Shown: positions 6,736 through 14,478 of the stretch, in pieces
Layout: every line of letters starts with the position of its first letter
Position numbering within the stretch: position 1 is the stretch's first letter
Assembly (NCBI GenBank): GCA_964392245.1
Contig: CAYMOX010000075.1
Location: 1 to 18,603, forward strand
Direction: 5' to 3'
Length of the DNA: 18,603 nucleotides
Origin: JAAUUJ01 sp964392245
GTDB lineage: Bacteria > Cyanobacteriota > Cyanobacteriia > Thermostichales > Thermostichaceae
Notes under the pieces: generated by a model
Seen by the model: only the letters and a program-made list of their open reading frames with translations
Database searches by the model: none
What the model was told of the DNA's origin: nothing
Program-made: the position numbers and the translations under genes

Positions 6736-7069
6736 GAAGCTCTCCTCGAATCTGCGTAAACTCTGTGGAAACAGTAAACTTTCATATAGATTATGATAAC
6801 TATTCTGTGTGCGGCCAGCAGTTTACACAAGTTTATAATGGTAAGCGCTGCGACACCGTGTTGATCTCCTTGACGAGAGCCCAGGGGCTCCCAGGATGCG
6901 GATCCGCGTAAGACGAGCCAGGAAAAAGGACCTTGGGAATGGGGGTGGCTCTTAAGATAAGCTTACTGGAGATCGGTAGGTTCCTCGCTCCTTCAGAGCT
7001 AAATGCATTGCAGAAAGAGGATCTATCTATTGCCATCGTTGTTTGGTTGGGTTCAACTCCGTGGCCACT
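6736..7069. other. non-coding region between psbE and the SLH gene
   Basis: These 334 bp separate two divergent genes. I find no convincing ORF: the two minus-strand frames here (about 67-69 codons) have no recognisable protein features. Contents: paired GTAAAC repeats (6759-6764 and 6777-6782) close to psbE, the HLR1-like element at 6822-6839, a TATAAT at 6834-6839 inside it, a perfect GAGCCC-AG-GGGCTC inverted repeat at 6877-6890, and the palindrome GCGGATCCGC at 6898-6907. The psbE promoter must lie here, and probably also that of the SLH gene. Confidence 0.6.
6822..6839 (+). promoter_or_regulatory. HLR1-like element (candidate RpaB site) upstream of psbE
   Basis: TTTACACAAGTTTATAAT contains two direct octamers, TTTACACA and TTTATAAT, separated by 2 nt. 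The published HLR1 consensus is (G/T)TTACA(A/T)(A/T) repeated with a 2-nt spacer. This site matches 14 of the 16 defined positions with exact spacing. RpaB is the response regulator that controls photosystem and high-light genes through HLR1. The site lies about 87-104 bp upstream of the psbE ATG and about 230 bp upstream of the SLH gene, so either could be its target. Binding is inferred only. Confidence 0.5.
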
Positions 7070-8833
7070 ATGCGTTTTCTCTCCGCTGCCCTTGCCTTGA
7101 GCTTGTCTACCACATCAGGATCGGCAAGTGCCTGGGTCTTGTTTGTCTCCCCTGCCCAGGCGCAAACTCAGGTCTCGAATTCTTTAAACTGGACAGAAGT
7201 CTATGCTGAGGCCCTGGAAGCTCAAACCGATCTTGTCCTGCAGGGGCAACCTCTGAGTACAACCCTCAGCCGAATTGAATTTGCGCAGTGGCTGGTGGAG
7301 TTTTTCGACTATGTGGCTGATCCAGGGCAGGCAGTGGTGATTACGGATATGCAACCCAATTCTCCCGATTGGTGGACGGCCCAAGCGATCGTGCAGTCTG
7401 GGGTGATGCGTCTGTTTGAGGGAGATGCCTTTCGCCCGGAGGGGGACATCACTAAGCTGGAAGCACTGGCCATTTTGGTGCGTGTCCTGCAGCGTCCCCA
7501 GCCGACTCCTCAGCAGGTGGAAGGCTGGATGTCTCTTTATAGTGATGCCGGGGAAGTTCCTGAGATTGGACAGCCCTTCATTGCCATGGCTGGGGAAGCA
7601 GGCCTAATTCTCAACCTTCCGGATCCTGAACGACTGAATCCGAATCTGGTTCTACGTCGGGGGGAGGGGATTGCCATGTTTTACCAGACGCTCACGGTTC
7701 GTGGTCAGGTATCCCCTCTCGAACCGCCTGTCACCCAATTGCGACCTACGCTTGCCCCTGATGCCCCTCCAGTTACAACGCTTGCTCCTGATGCCCAACC
7801 TGAGATTTTTGCCTTTCAGATAATGCCAGAGTCAGGGGTTGTGTCAGCCGCGAATCCCCTGGTGATTGAGGCCCAGGCCACTCCAGGCGGAAGTGCCAGT
7901 GTGGATATTGGCACTTTAGTGCAAAACCTACCCATGCAGGAGCAAAGTTCCGGACTGTATCGCGCTATCTATACCCCAGGCCCTCAAGACCTGATTCAGG
8001 GACCGGATATCACGATCCGTCTCTCGATTGGCAATCAGGTGACACGCAGGCAACGGCGTCTGCCGCAACTGGTGGTGGGAAGTGGTGCGGCACCCCTCGA
8101 TTCCCCGATCTTTTCTGATTCAGGAAGTGGTGTGGCATCCCCAACTCAGCCCCCCCCTGGAACACTCTCTCAGGGGTTCACCAGCCCGCCGCCCCCAGCT
8201 GAAAACTATCCAGAATTCACCAGTGTACGCCTAGAACCGGAACGGAATCTTCAGGAAGGCGATATCCTCACCATTAATGTCTGGGGTGAATCTGGAGCGG
8301 TTGCCACCTTTGATCTCGGGACCTTGGTCACCAACCAACCCATGCGTGAAATCAAACCCAACCTCTATGAGGGAACTTACGTGGTAGGAGCAACGGATCA
8401 AGCTTCAGGACCCACATTGCGCATTGCCTTCTCCAGAGAAGGGTTGACGACCCAGCACGCCGAAATTTTCCCCTTTCGCATTGATGGCTCAGTCGGGACC
8501 CGCTCCACAATTCAAGCCCCCAGCCCACCCCCTGCCAGTGCTAGTCCCCTCAACATTCGCTCGATCACCACCAATGCCGAAGGTCAGACATTGCAATCGG
8601 ATGACATTCTCGAAGTTCGTTTCTATGGGGATGCTGGAGGAGAAGCCAGTTTTCGTATTGTCGATGTGACTCCCCCAATTACAATGTCTGAGATCCTGCC
8701 GGGTCTGTATGAGGGCAGGGTCAGGATCCCAGCGGATATGCTGGCGGTCACGAACGGACCGATTGAAGTTCAGCTCAGTAAAAATGGACAGCAGGCTCTG
8801 AGCACGGGTCCGACGGTTAACATTCTGCCCTGA
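7070..8833 (+). CDS. exported SLH-domain protein with three beta-rich repeats
   Basis: The 587-residue protein has a signal peptide (MRFLSAALALSLSTTSGSAS..., cleavage near SPAQA-QT at about 31). Residues 60-140 and 153-208 look like S-layer homology units: LSRIEFAQWLVEFF, DMQPNSPDWWTAQAIVQSGVM, FRPEGDITKLEALAILVRVL, then GLILN...LVLRRGEGIAMFYQTL. SLH domains commonly anchor proteins to envelope polysaccharide. After a Pro-rich linker containing TLAPDA twice come three related modules of about 90 residues (246-336, 382-471, 493-586), sharing a DIGTLV/DLGTLV-x5-M...GLY(R/E)(A/G) core; Pro/Ser-rich linkers separate them. I start at ATG 7070, though TTG 7043 or GTG 7061 are possible; no ribosome site is obvious. 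It ends 15 bp from the convergent accD. I infer an outer envelope protein of unknown binding target. Confidence 0.85.
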   Translation: MRFLSAALALSLSTTSGSASAWVLFVSPAQAQTQVSNSLNWTEVYAEALEAQTDLVLQGQPLSTTLSRIEFAQWLVEFFDYVADPGQAVVITDMQPNSPDWWTAQAIVQSGVMRLFEGDAFRPEGDITKLEALAILVRVLQRPQPTPQQVEGWMSLYSDAGEVPEIGQPFIAMAGEAGLILNLPDPERLNPNLVLRRGEGIAMFYQTLTVRGQVSPLEPPVTQLRPTLAPDAPPVTTLAPDAQPEIFAFQIMPESGVVSAANPLVIEAQATPGGSASVDIGTLVQNLPMQEQSSGLYRAIYTPGPQDLIQGPDITIRLSIGNQVTRRQRRLPQLVVGSGAAPLDSPIFSDSGSGVASPTQPPPGTLSQGFTSPPPPAENYPEFTSVRLEPERNLQEGDILTINVWGESGAVATFDLGTLVTNQPMREIKPNLYEGTYVVGATDQASGPTLRIAFSREGLTTQHAEIFPFRIDGSVGTRSTIQAPSPPPASASPLNIRSITTNAEGQTLQSDDILEVRFYGDAGGEASFRIVDVTPPITMSEILPGLYEGRVRIPADMLAVTNGPIEVQLSKNGQQALSTGPTVNILP

Positions 8834-8848
8834 GGCAAGTCATTGAAT

Positions 8849-9805
8849 TTAGCTGTCGGCACTGACCAATTCGACAGGAACCGGCACAACTGTCTGCAAT
8901 TGTTGAGAGCAAAGCCGCAGATGAGGTTGATGTAATCGGACCAATTGAGTTAAACGCTTTTGCAATTCCGTGCGGGGCACAATAGCATCAATGAGACCGT
9001 GATCTAAGAGGTATTCAGCCGTCTGGAATCCCTCGGGTAGCTTGCCTTTTCCGATCGTTTGCTCGATGACCTGAGGACCTGCAAACCCGACCCTAGCCTT
9101 GGGCTCCGCTAGGATCAAATCTCCAAGCATGGCAAAGCTGGCGGTCACCCCTCCATAGGTGGGGTGGGTGAGCACAGAGATAAACAACTGACCCGCATCC
9201 CGATGACGCTGCAGCGCTGCGGACGTCTTTGCCATCTGCATGAGGCTGAAGATCCCTTCCTGCATCCGAGCTCCCCCTGAGGCTGAGATCATGATCAAAG
9301 GCAAATGATCACAGGTGGCCCGCTCCGCCAGACGAGTTACCTTTTCTCCCACCACCGAGCCCATACTGCCACCGATAAAGCGGAAGTCCATGACTCCCAG
9401 GGCCACAGGCTGATTCAGCATCAAACCGATGCCGGTGAGGATGGCATCATTAAGCTGGGTCTTTTCCTGGTAGGAACGGAGGCGTTCAGGGTAGGTTTTT
9501 TGATCCACAAAGTTGAGAGGATCTCCGGCCACCAGATTCTCGTCCAAGGGCTGCCAGGTACCGGCATCAATTAATTGCTGAATTCGTTCCACAGCTGTGA
9601 GGCGATTGTGGTGGTCGCAGTGGGGACAAACATCCAGATTGTCTTTCAGATCTTTGGTGTAAGTCAGCTTGCTACATTCCAGACACTTGGTCCAGAGTCC
9701 TTCGGGAATGTCACGAACTTGACGTGATTTGGTGAACGGTGTGCCACCCGTGAGGGACGGAGTAGCATCTTTACGGCGATCGGCAAACCAATCAAAGAGT
9801 GACAT
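8849..9805 (-). CDS. accD: acetyl-CoA carboxylase carboxyltransferase subunit beta
   Basis: AccD forms the carboxyltransferase with AccA and moves the carboxyl from carboxybiotin to acetyl-CoA, the first step in fatty-acid synthesis. The 318-residue protein begins MSLFDWFADRRK, has the N-terminal zinc ribbon CLEC...CPHC (Cys41, 44, 60, 63) and then the crotonase-like domain with GGSMGSVVGEK (145-155) and the oxyanion-hole stretch ASGGARMQEG (175-184), PTYGGVTASFAMLGD and AGPQVIEQTIG. The frame is open 18 codons further upstream to another ATG, but GGAG placed 8 nt before MSLFDW and family homology decide for 9805. A TATACT box about 75 bp upstream may be its promoter. It is convergent with the SLH gene. 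Confidence 0.97.
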   Translation of the reverse strand: MSLFDWFADRRKDATPSLTGGTPFTKSRQVRDIPEGLWTKCLECSKLTYTKDLKDNLDVCPHCDHHNRLTAVERIQQLIDAGTWQPLDENLVAGDPLNFVDQKTYPERLRSYQEKTQLNDAILTGIGLMLNQPVALGVMDFRFIGGSMGSVVGEKVTRLAERATCDHLPLIMISASGGARMQEGIFSLMQMAKTSAALQRHRDAGQLFISVLTHPTYGGVTASFAMLGDLILAEPKARVGFAGPQVIEQTIGKGKLPEGFQTAEYLLDHGLIDAIVPRTELQKRLTQLVRLHQPHLRLCSQQLQTVVPVPVELVSADS

Positions 9806-9876
9806 AAGTGAGTCTCCATCTTCCACGATCACAGCTGAAGCACAAAAGCCGTACACCAACCGATCCCTGTTGCAAA

Positions 9877-9882
9877 AGTATA
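9877..9882 (-). promoter_or_regulatory. accD: candidate -10 box for accD
   Basis: TATACT on the minus strand lies 72 bp upstream of the accD ATG. The matching -35 hexamer at 17 bp is poor (TGTTAG), so this is a tentative assignment. The rest of the 222-bp gap between accD and the DUF948-like gene is A/T-rich and shows no ORF. Confidence 0.3.
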
Positions 9883-10027
9883 CACCCTATGGGAAAAATC
9901 TAACATCCAACCCAAGGGGGTAGTCCTGACAGTAGCTCTGCTAGTAAATTAATTTACAAATACCTGATGGCTACTAACCAGACTATCATTTTCCTCTGGA
10001 TGAACAAGTCGATCAAAGTCACGCCGT

Positions 10028-10507
10028 TCATGATTCTTGTTCTGAGTTCTCAAAAGCAGAGGTTCTCGCTGTCAATGAATCCTGCCGAAGCGGAGATTGG
10101 GGAAGCTGTCGGTTGCGCCCTCTTGGAATAGGTGGAGCGATCGGATCACTACGCAAGGACTGCCAGGCAGCCCTGACTCCAGCCCATAGACTCTGGGCGT
10201 TGGTTTGGGCCCCCTGGGCCTGTAAACGAGCGGAGTCCAGAGAACGATTCACCTGTTTGATGACCTGCCCTGCACCTTTGACTCCATCATCCACACTGTC
10301 GGCAATTTCACTCACCTCCAGCGTGGTTAATCGCAGGGCCTCCAGTGTGGGTGGTAACTCCTGCAAGAGGGTATCAAAGAAACGCTCTACACTTTTGGCT
10401 GCCCGTCCCAATTGGATCACTGCAGGCAGGAGGGTAATAACCACCGCAAAGAGTCCGGCAGCAACCAACCCCACGGAAAGACCTAGCCAGAAAACAGGAT
10501 CATTCAT
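10028..10507 (-). CDS. DUF948-like membrane-anchored protein
   Basis: The 159-residue protein has one N-terminal membrane helix (FWLGLSVGLVAAGLFAVVITLLPAVIQL, about residues 6-33). A long helical region follows (about 34-115), with heptad-like spacing and the segment LEALRLTTLEVSEIADSVDDGVKGAGQVIKQVNRSL, typical of DUF948 proteins. A proline- and arginine-rich tail (PIAPPIPRGRNRQLPQ) is probably disordered. DUF948 has no settled function; some members are called general stress proteins. It starts 34 bp after the YtxH-like gene on the same strand, so the two are likely one operon. DUF948 and YtxH proteins are often neighbours in bacteria, which supports both calls. Confidence 0.8.
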   Translation of the reverse strand: MNDPVFWLGLSVGLVAAGLFAVVITLLPAVIQLGRAAKSVERFFDTLLQELPPTLEALRLTTLEVSEIADSVDDGVKGAGQVIKQVNRSLDSARLQAQGAQTNAQSLWAGVRAAWQSLRSDPIAPPIPRGRNRQLPQSPLRQDSLTARTSAFENSEQES

Positions 10508-10541
10508 CAGGTGTTATCTCCAAATGCATCCGGTTGAGGGT

Positions 10542-10964
10542 TCAGGTCTCGGTTGCTGCCGACAGTGGAGCGGTTGCAGCTACCGTAGCAGAACTGGGTT
10601 CATCTGCAAGGGTGAGGGAGGGATTTTCCAGATGTTGAGCCTCCTGATCCTCTGCCTGGAGCCGCTGCTGGGTTAGTTCGAACCGCTTTTGTACCATGGC
10701 CGCTTTCCCGGTTGTAATGGCTTCCTGCAGACGAGCCAGGGTTTCATCCAGGTTTTTTTGGGCGGCATCCAGAAGGCGCTCCGTTTGAGAATGGAGGTTG
10801 CTGGACATGTCTTCGGCGACTTCCGGCAGGGCCTTCGCGGACTTGCGTAAAAATCGCCGCGTTTCTTGTCCACTGCGAGGAGCAATTAAGAGCCCCACCA
10901 CTGTGCCAACAGCAGCACCGAGCAGTAACCCCCCTAGAAATGCACCCGCACGATTGTCTGCCAT
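10542..10964 (-). CDS. YtxH-domain protein
   Basis: The 140-residue protein starts MADNRAGAFLGGLLLGAAVGTVVGLLIAPRSGQETR, the hallmark of YtxH proteins: one glycine-rich membrane helix (about 7-27) followed by APxSGxETR. Residues 35-115 are helical and probably coiled coil. The last 25 residues are Ala/Ser/Thr-rich. An upstream ATG (10994) adds ten residues (MSHSQQTWRA), but GGAG sits just before the inner ATG and homologous YtxH proteins begin close to the helix. Function is unknown; family members are linked to envelope stress. It leads the two-gene unit with the DUF948-like gene and is divergent from ridA. Confidence 0.85.
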   Translation of the reverse strand: MADNRAGAFLGGLLLGAAVGTVVGLLIAPRSGQETRRFLRKSAKALPEVAEDMSSNLHSQTERLLDAAQKNLDETLARLQEAITTGKAAMVQKRFELTQQRLQAEDQEAQHLENPSLTLADEPSSATVAATAPLSAATET

Positions 10965-11129
10965 GGCTCTCCATGTCTGTTGCGAATGGGACACTCACCC
11001 ACTATTACAGCAGGTTAAGGCCAGAAACACTATGGACCCCACGGGAAAATTCAGTGAACCTGGTCACCAGTAATTTCGGGGGCTGAGTGTGGTAGGGTAT
11101 GGCCACAGCTGGCGTTGCAGGTGAATGCC

Positions 11130-11570
11130 ATGACTCTTCCTTCAATTTCTGGTCGGTGTACTGTGGAAACCTCCCAAGCACCCCTACCGATTGGCCCCTA
11201 CAGCCAGGGAATTGCGGCTCAGGGGGCCTTTGTGTTTGCCTCTGGTCAGATCGGTGTCGATCCCAAGTCGGGGGAAATGGTAGACCTGGATGTAAGCACC
11301 CAGACCCGACAGGCCCTGCGTAACCTGACGGCAGTCCTGGAAGCGGCAGGGACGGGATTGGAGCATGTGGTGAAAACCACTGTCTTCCTGGCGGATATGG
11401 ATGACTTTGCTGTTGTCAACCAGGTCTATGCCGAGTTTTTCCAGATGGGTGCTCCCCCTGCTCGTTCCTGTGTGCAGGTGGCCCGCCTACCTAAAAATGC
11501 CCGTGTGGAAATTGAAGCTATTGCCTGGCATCCTGGCCCTGCAGCGATCCCCTCGTCCTCATCTTCCTGA
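11130..11570 (+). CDS. ridA: RidA-family 2-iminobutanoate/2-iminopropanoate deaminase
   Basis: RidA enzymes hydrolyse reactive enamines and imines released by PLP enzymes such as threonine dehydratase, preventing damage to other PLP enzymes. The 146-residue product has the family motifs APLPIGPYSQG (17-27), VFASGQIGVDPKSGE (35-49), TVFLADMDDFAVVNQVY (84-100) and the C-terminal signature PPARSCVQVARLPKNARVEIEAIA with the active-site Arg112 and Glu129. I choose the ATG at 11130 because AGGTG precedes it by 6 nt; a TTG 15 bp earlier is open too. The tail adds an unusual Ser-rich end (PSSSSS). It ends 9 bp from the convergent FHA gene. Confidence 0.93.
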   Translation: MTLPSISGRCTVETSQAPLPIGPYSQGIAAQGAFVFASGQIGVDPKSGEMVDLDVSTQTRQALRNLTAVLEAAGTGLEHVVKTTVFLADMDDFAVVNQVYAEFFQMGAPPARSCVQVARLPKNARVEIEAIAWHPGPAAIPSSSSS

Positions 11571-11579
11571 CGTTGTGAT

Positions 11580-12029
11580 TTAGTCCAGCCCACGGTAGGT
11601 GGTGGATTCTTGATCAATCGGTTGGGAGGGAATGCTTTTGAGAGAGAGCTTCTGAATATTGCCGTCCTGCATGGAGCGGTAGTAGTAGACGGCTTTCACA
11701 CTGCCAGCAAACAGGAGTTCATCTCCATCTTTTAGATCGTGAGCCATACATCGTTTGCCATTCACCTGGACTCCATTGGTGCTGGGTTCACCCATCTTGT
11801 TCCCGTCCATAAGACGGTAGCTGAAGCCTTTCTCTGTGGGCACCCGCATGAAGATCGCATGCTGCCGCGATACGGCCTCATCGTTGAGAACAATACTGTT
11901 GGTCTGATCGCGGCCAATTGAATACATGGCGGCCTCCAGAGCATAGGCTCGCTCCCCCTCCGGCTCAATGACGACACAGACATGGATCCGGTCATCTGGT
12001 GCTTCAGGTTGTAATCGTGATCGAACCAT
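11580..12029 (-). CDS. FHA-domain protein
   Basis: This 149-residue protein is mostly a single forkhead-associated domain, which binds phosphothreonine. The key residues are present: SIGR (37-40), SRQH (54-57) and STNGVQVNG (83-91), within a beta-sandwich from about residue 15 to 120. The C-terminal 25 residues end ESTTYRGLD; a TT pair close to an FHA domain resembles the phospho-switch of GarA/OdhI, although there it is N-terminal. I choose the inner ATG (MVRSRLQPE) because the longer frame would overlap the preceding gene and its extra residues look like translated leader. The start lies 55 bp after the stop of the FHA-GGDEF gene, so the two probably form an operon. Confidence 0.88.
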   Translation of the reverse strand: MVRSRLQPEAPDDRIHVCVVIEPEGERAYALEAAMYSIGRDQTNSIVLNDEAVSRQHAIFMRVPTEKGFSYRLMDGNKMGEPSTNGVQVNGKRCMAHDLKDGDELLFAGSVKAVYYYRSMQDGNIQKLSLKSIPSQPIDQESTTYRGLD

Positions 12030-12084
12030 AATGATGCATCTCTCCAGTAGATCACTCCGGTAGGAACTTGGTTCCCTGTAACCA

Positions 12085-13041
12085 TCAACATTGTGCCCCT
12101 GCTTCGGAGGATGCTGCAGCACTATATCCCAAAGCAAATACCTGGTTCCGGCCAGCCCGCTTTGAACAGTAGAGCATCTGGTCTGCCTCCGCCAGCAGAT
12201 CCTCGGGGATAACTACCGCGTGAGTGAGAACGCTGATTCCAATACTGAGAGTGACCGACAGGGTGTGCCCCTTCCACCGGATCGGGGTGGCCGCGACCTT
12301 CTCCCGCACCCGCTCTGCCAGCTGGATCGCCTGTTCCTGGTTGATATTTTCGAGCAGAATGCAGAACTCTTCTCCTCCGTAACGGGCAAAGGTGTCTGTG
12401 GCTCGTAGCAGGGGCATGATCAATTGACAGAGCTGTTGCAGAACGTGATCCCCAGCATCGTGGCCATAGGTGTCGTTAACCGATTTAAATGCATCAATAT
12501 CCAGCAGCAGGACTGCTAATGGGACTTGATTCTGGTGTGCAATGGCGACCTCATCCGCCAGCTTTTCCATGAGATACTCTCTGCGATAAACTCCCAGTTG
12601 CAAGTCCCGCACTGCCATCGAGTAGAGTGTCTCAAACAAGAGTTGGTCGCTGGTGCCGCGCTCGTAGTAACGAAGTCGCACCAGCCCCAGTCGCAGCGTA
12701 TCTCCATGCCGGAGCAGGTGGGGAGTACGAATGCGCAGAGTGTTTACGTAAGTGCTATTGGAACTTCCCAGATCGGTGACAACAAACCCTACCTCCTGCT
12801 GCTCCAGACGGCAGTGTTGTCGAGACACGCTAGGTTCATTGATCCAGATATCGACGGCATCATGCTGGCGACCGATGACCGTGACATTCTGATGCAGTTC
12901 AAACCGTTTACAGGGGGATCCGCCTTTGTACCAGACCAGAATGGGATGAGGAAATTGCCTCTCCATCTCCGTGGAGGAGGTAAACTCCTGATCTTGAGCA
13001 AGCGTTATAAGATTGCTGTTTGCTAGGGATTCATTCGTCAT
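12085..13041 (-). CDS. FHA-GGDEF diguanylate cyclase
   Basis: The 318-residue protein joins an N-terminal FHA domain (about 35-125: VIGR at 55-58, SRQH 73-76, SSNSTYVN 93-100) to a C-terminal GGDEF domain (about 140-305). The cyclase motifs are intact: LLLDIDAFKSVNDTYGHDAGD (from 178), GGEEF (222-226) and KRAGRN (294-299). The product-inhibition site RATD (213-216) lies exactly five residues before GGEEF. There is no membrane or PAS segment. I infer a soluble enzyme making cyclic di-GMP from GTP, steered by phosphothreonine recognition. It heads a unit with the downstream FHA gene and is divergent from murF, with only 37 bp between start codons, so its promoter must overlap murF or the gap. 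A start at Met26 (12966) is possible, but it has no spaced ribosome site. Confidence 0.92.
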   Translation of the reverse strand: MTNESLANSNLITLAQDQEFTSSTEMERQFPHPILVWYKGGSPCKRFELHQNVTVIGRQHDAVDIWINEPSVSRQHCRLEQQEVGFVVTDLGSSNSTYVNTLRIRTPHLLRHGDTLRLGLVRLRYYERGTSDQLLFETLYSMAVRDLQLGVYRREYLMEKLADEVAIAHQNQVPLAVLLLDIDAFKSVNDTYGHDAGDHVLQQLCQLIMPLLRATDTFARYGGEEFCILLENINQEQAIQLAERVREKVAATPIRWKGHTLSVTLSIGISVLTHAVVIPEDLLAEADQMLYCSKRAGRNQVFALGYSAAASSEAGAQC

Positions 13042-13078
13042 ACCAGCCCAGTCATGCTAGGGAAACTTCCGAACATTC

Positions 13079-14434
13079 ATGGCCTACGGTTCTGTTGCAA
13101 CTATTACCAGACTACTGCAGGTGTCTCCAGAAGACATCTCTCCCACAGCCTCATTCCATGGCATTAGCACTGACTCCCGAACGCTACAGCCCGGCATGAT
13201 TTTTGTGGCGCTGCGCGGTGAGCGCTTTGATGGTCACATGTTTATTCCCGCTGCCATGGAGAAAGGGGCCGTCGCTGTGATCTCGGAACGGGAGGAGTCT
13301 GTCCCCCACTGGCGTGTGCCCGATACTCTGGTGGCCTACCAGCAGTTGGGGCAGTGGTGGCGATCTCAATTTAGAATCCCGATCATTGCCATTACCGGAT
13401 CAACCGGCAAGACCAGCACCAAGGATATGGCCGCCGCCGCCCTCAGCCGCTATGGACCCGTCCTGAAAAGTGTGGCGAACCACAACAACGATATTGGGCT
13501 AACCCAGACCCTCTTACAGATAGGCTCAGAGCATCGCTTTGTGGTGGTGGAAATGGCCATGCGGGGGCGCGGTGAAATTGCTCGCTTGGCCCGCACTGCT
13601 CAACCCACCCATGCCCTGATCACCAATGTGGGAACTGCCCATATCGGTCGGCTCGGATCAACCACTGCCATTGCTCAGGCCAAATGTGAGCTGCTGCAGA
13701 TCGACTCCCTCCAGACTGCCATTCTGAATGCAGAGGATTCGTTGCTTTTGAAGACGGCTGCTAGTCTCTGGTCTGGCTCTACCCTCACCTACGGACTGGA
13801 TCAGGGAAAGGTGCAGGGGCAATGGCTGAACTCTGGCCAGCGGGTCATCTATCGGGATCTATCCCTCCCTGTTCCCTACCCCGGTCGCCACCAGGCCCTG
13901 AATTGGATGGGCGTGATCGCCCTGATTCAGTCACTGCAGCTGGATCTGCAGGTTTTACAGGAGCCGATCCCTCTGCCTGCGGCTGAAGAGGGCAGGAACC
14001 GAATTCTGTCATTGTCCCCAGATCTTGTCATCCTGGATGAAACCTATAACGCTGCCCCTGAAGCGATGAAGGCAGCGCTGGTTCAGCTGAAGGAAACTCC
14101 TGGACAGCGGCATTGGGCGATTCTGGGGCCGATGCGAGAACTGGGTGACTTTGCTGCTTCTCTCTATGCGGAGGTGGGCAAGACTGCTGCCTGTTTGGAT
14201 TTACACCGTGTGTTGCTGCTGGATCCTGAGGGGGAACTGCAGCCTCTGGCCGCGGCTCTGCCTCCGGCAAAGGTGGGTGTGTTTGAGGATGGGCGGCCCC
14301 TGGTGCAGCTGCTTGTTGATCAGGTTCAACCTGGAGATCGGCTGCTGTTTAAGGCAGCGCGAGCCATTCAGTTGGAAACACTTCTCCAGCAGTTCCTGAA
14401 CCAGTGGCCCCAGCGTTCCTGCTCAGGGCATTAA
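13079..14434 (+). CDS. murF: UDP-N-acetylmuramoyl-tripeptide--D-alanyl-D-alanine ligase
   Basis: MurF adds D-Ala-D-Ala to the UDP-MurNAc-tripeptide in the cytoplasm, the last soluble step of peptidoglycan precursor synthesis. The 451-residue protein shows the N-terminal substrate domain (GISTDSRTLQPGMIFVALRGERFDGH), the ATP loop ITGSTGKTSTKD (105-116), HNNDIGLTQTLL (135-146), VVVEMAMRGRGEI, ITNVGTAHIGRLGS (181-194) and the Lys202 region AKCELL expected to be carbamylated. The C-terminal ligase domain has LDETYNAAPEAM and ILGPMRELGDFA. Length is normal. The start is the first ATG in the frame. The gene is divergent from the FHA-GGDEF gene with a very short gap. A small hairpin at 14479-14499 follows. 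Confidence 0.96.
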   Translation: MAYGSVATITRLLQVSPEDISPTASFHGISTDSRTLQPGMIFVALRGERFDGHMFIPAAMEKGAVAVISEREESVPHWRVPDTLVAYQQLGQWWRSQFRIPIIAITGSTGKTSTKDMAAAALSRYGPVLKSVANHNNDIGLTQTLLQIGSEHRFVVVEMAMRGRGEIARLARTAQPTHALITNVGTAHIGRLGSTTAIAQAKCELLQIDSLQTAILNAEDSLLLKTAASLWSGSTLTYGLDQGKVQGQWLNSGQRVIYRDLSLPVPYPGRHQALNWMGVIALIQSLQLDLQVLQEPIPLPAAEEGRNRILSLSPDLVILDETYNAAPEAMKAALVQLKETPGQRHWAILGPMRELGDFAASLYAEVGKTAACLDLHRVLLLDPEGELQPLAAALPPAKVGVFEDGRPLVQLLVDQVQPGDRLLFKAARAIQLETLLQQFLNQWPQRSCSGH

Positions 14435-14478
14435 ACATTGTTCACTGATAGCAACTTAACGATACAGACTTGGACTCC

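Noticed and set aside
6833..7036. Minus-strand frame of 67 codons upstream of psbE
   Set aside because: Composition is low in recognisable structure, with no ribosome site, and it covers palindromes and the HLR1-like site, so it is more likely regulatory DNA.
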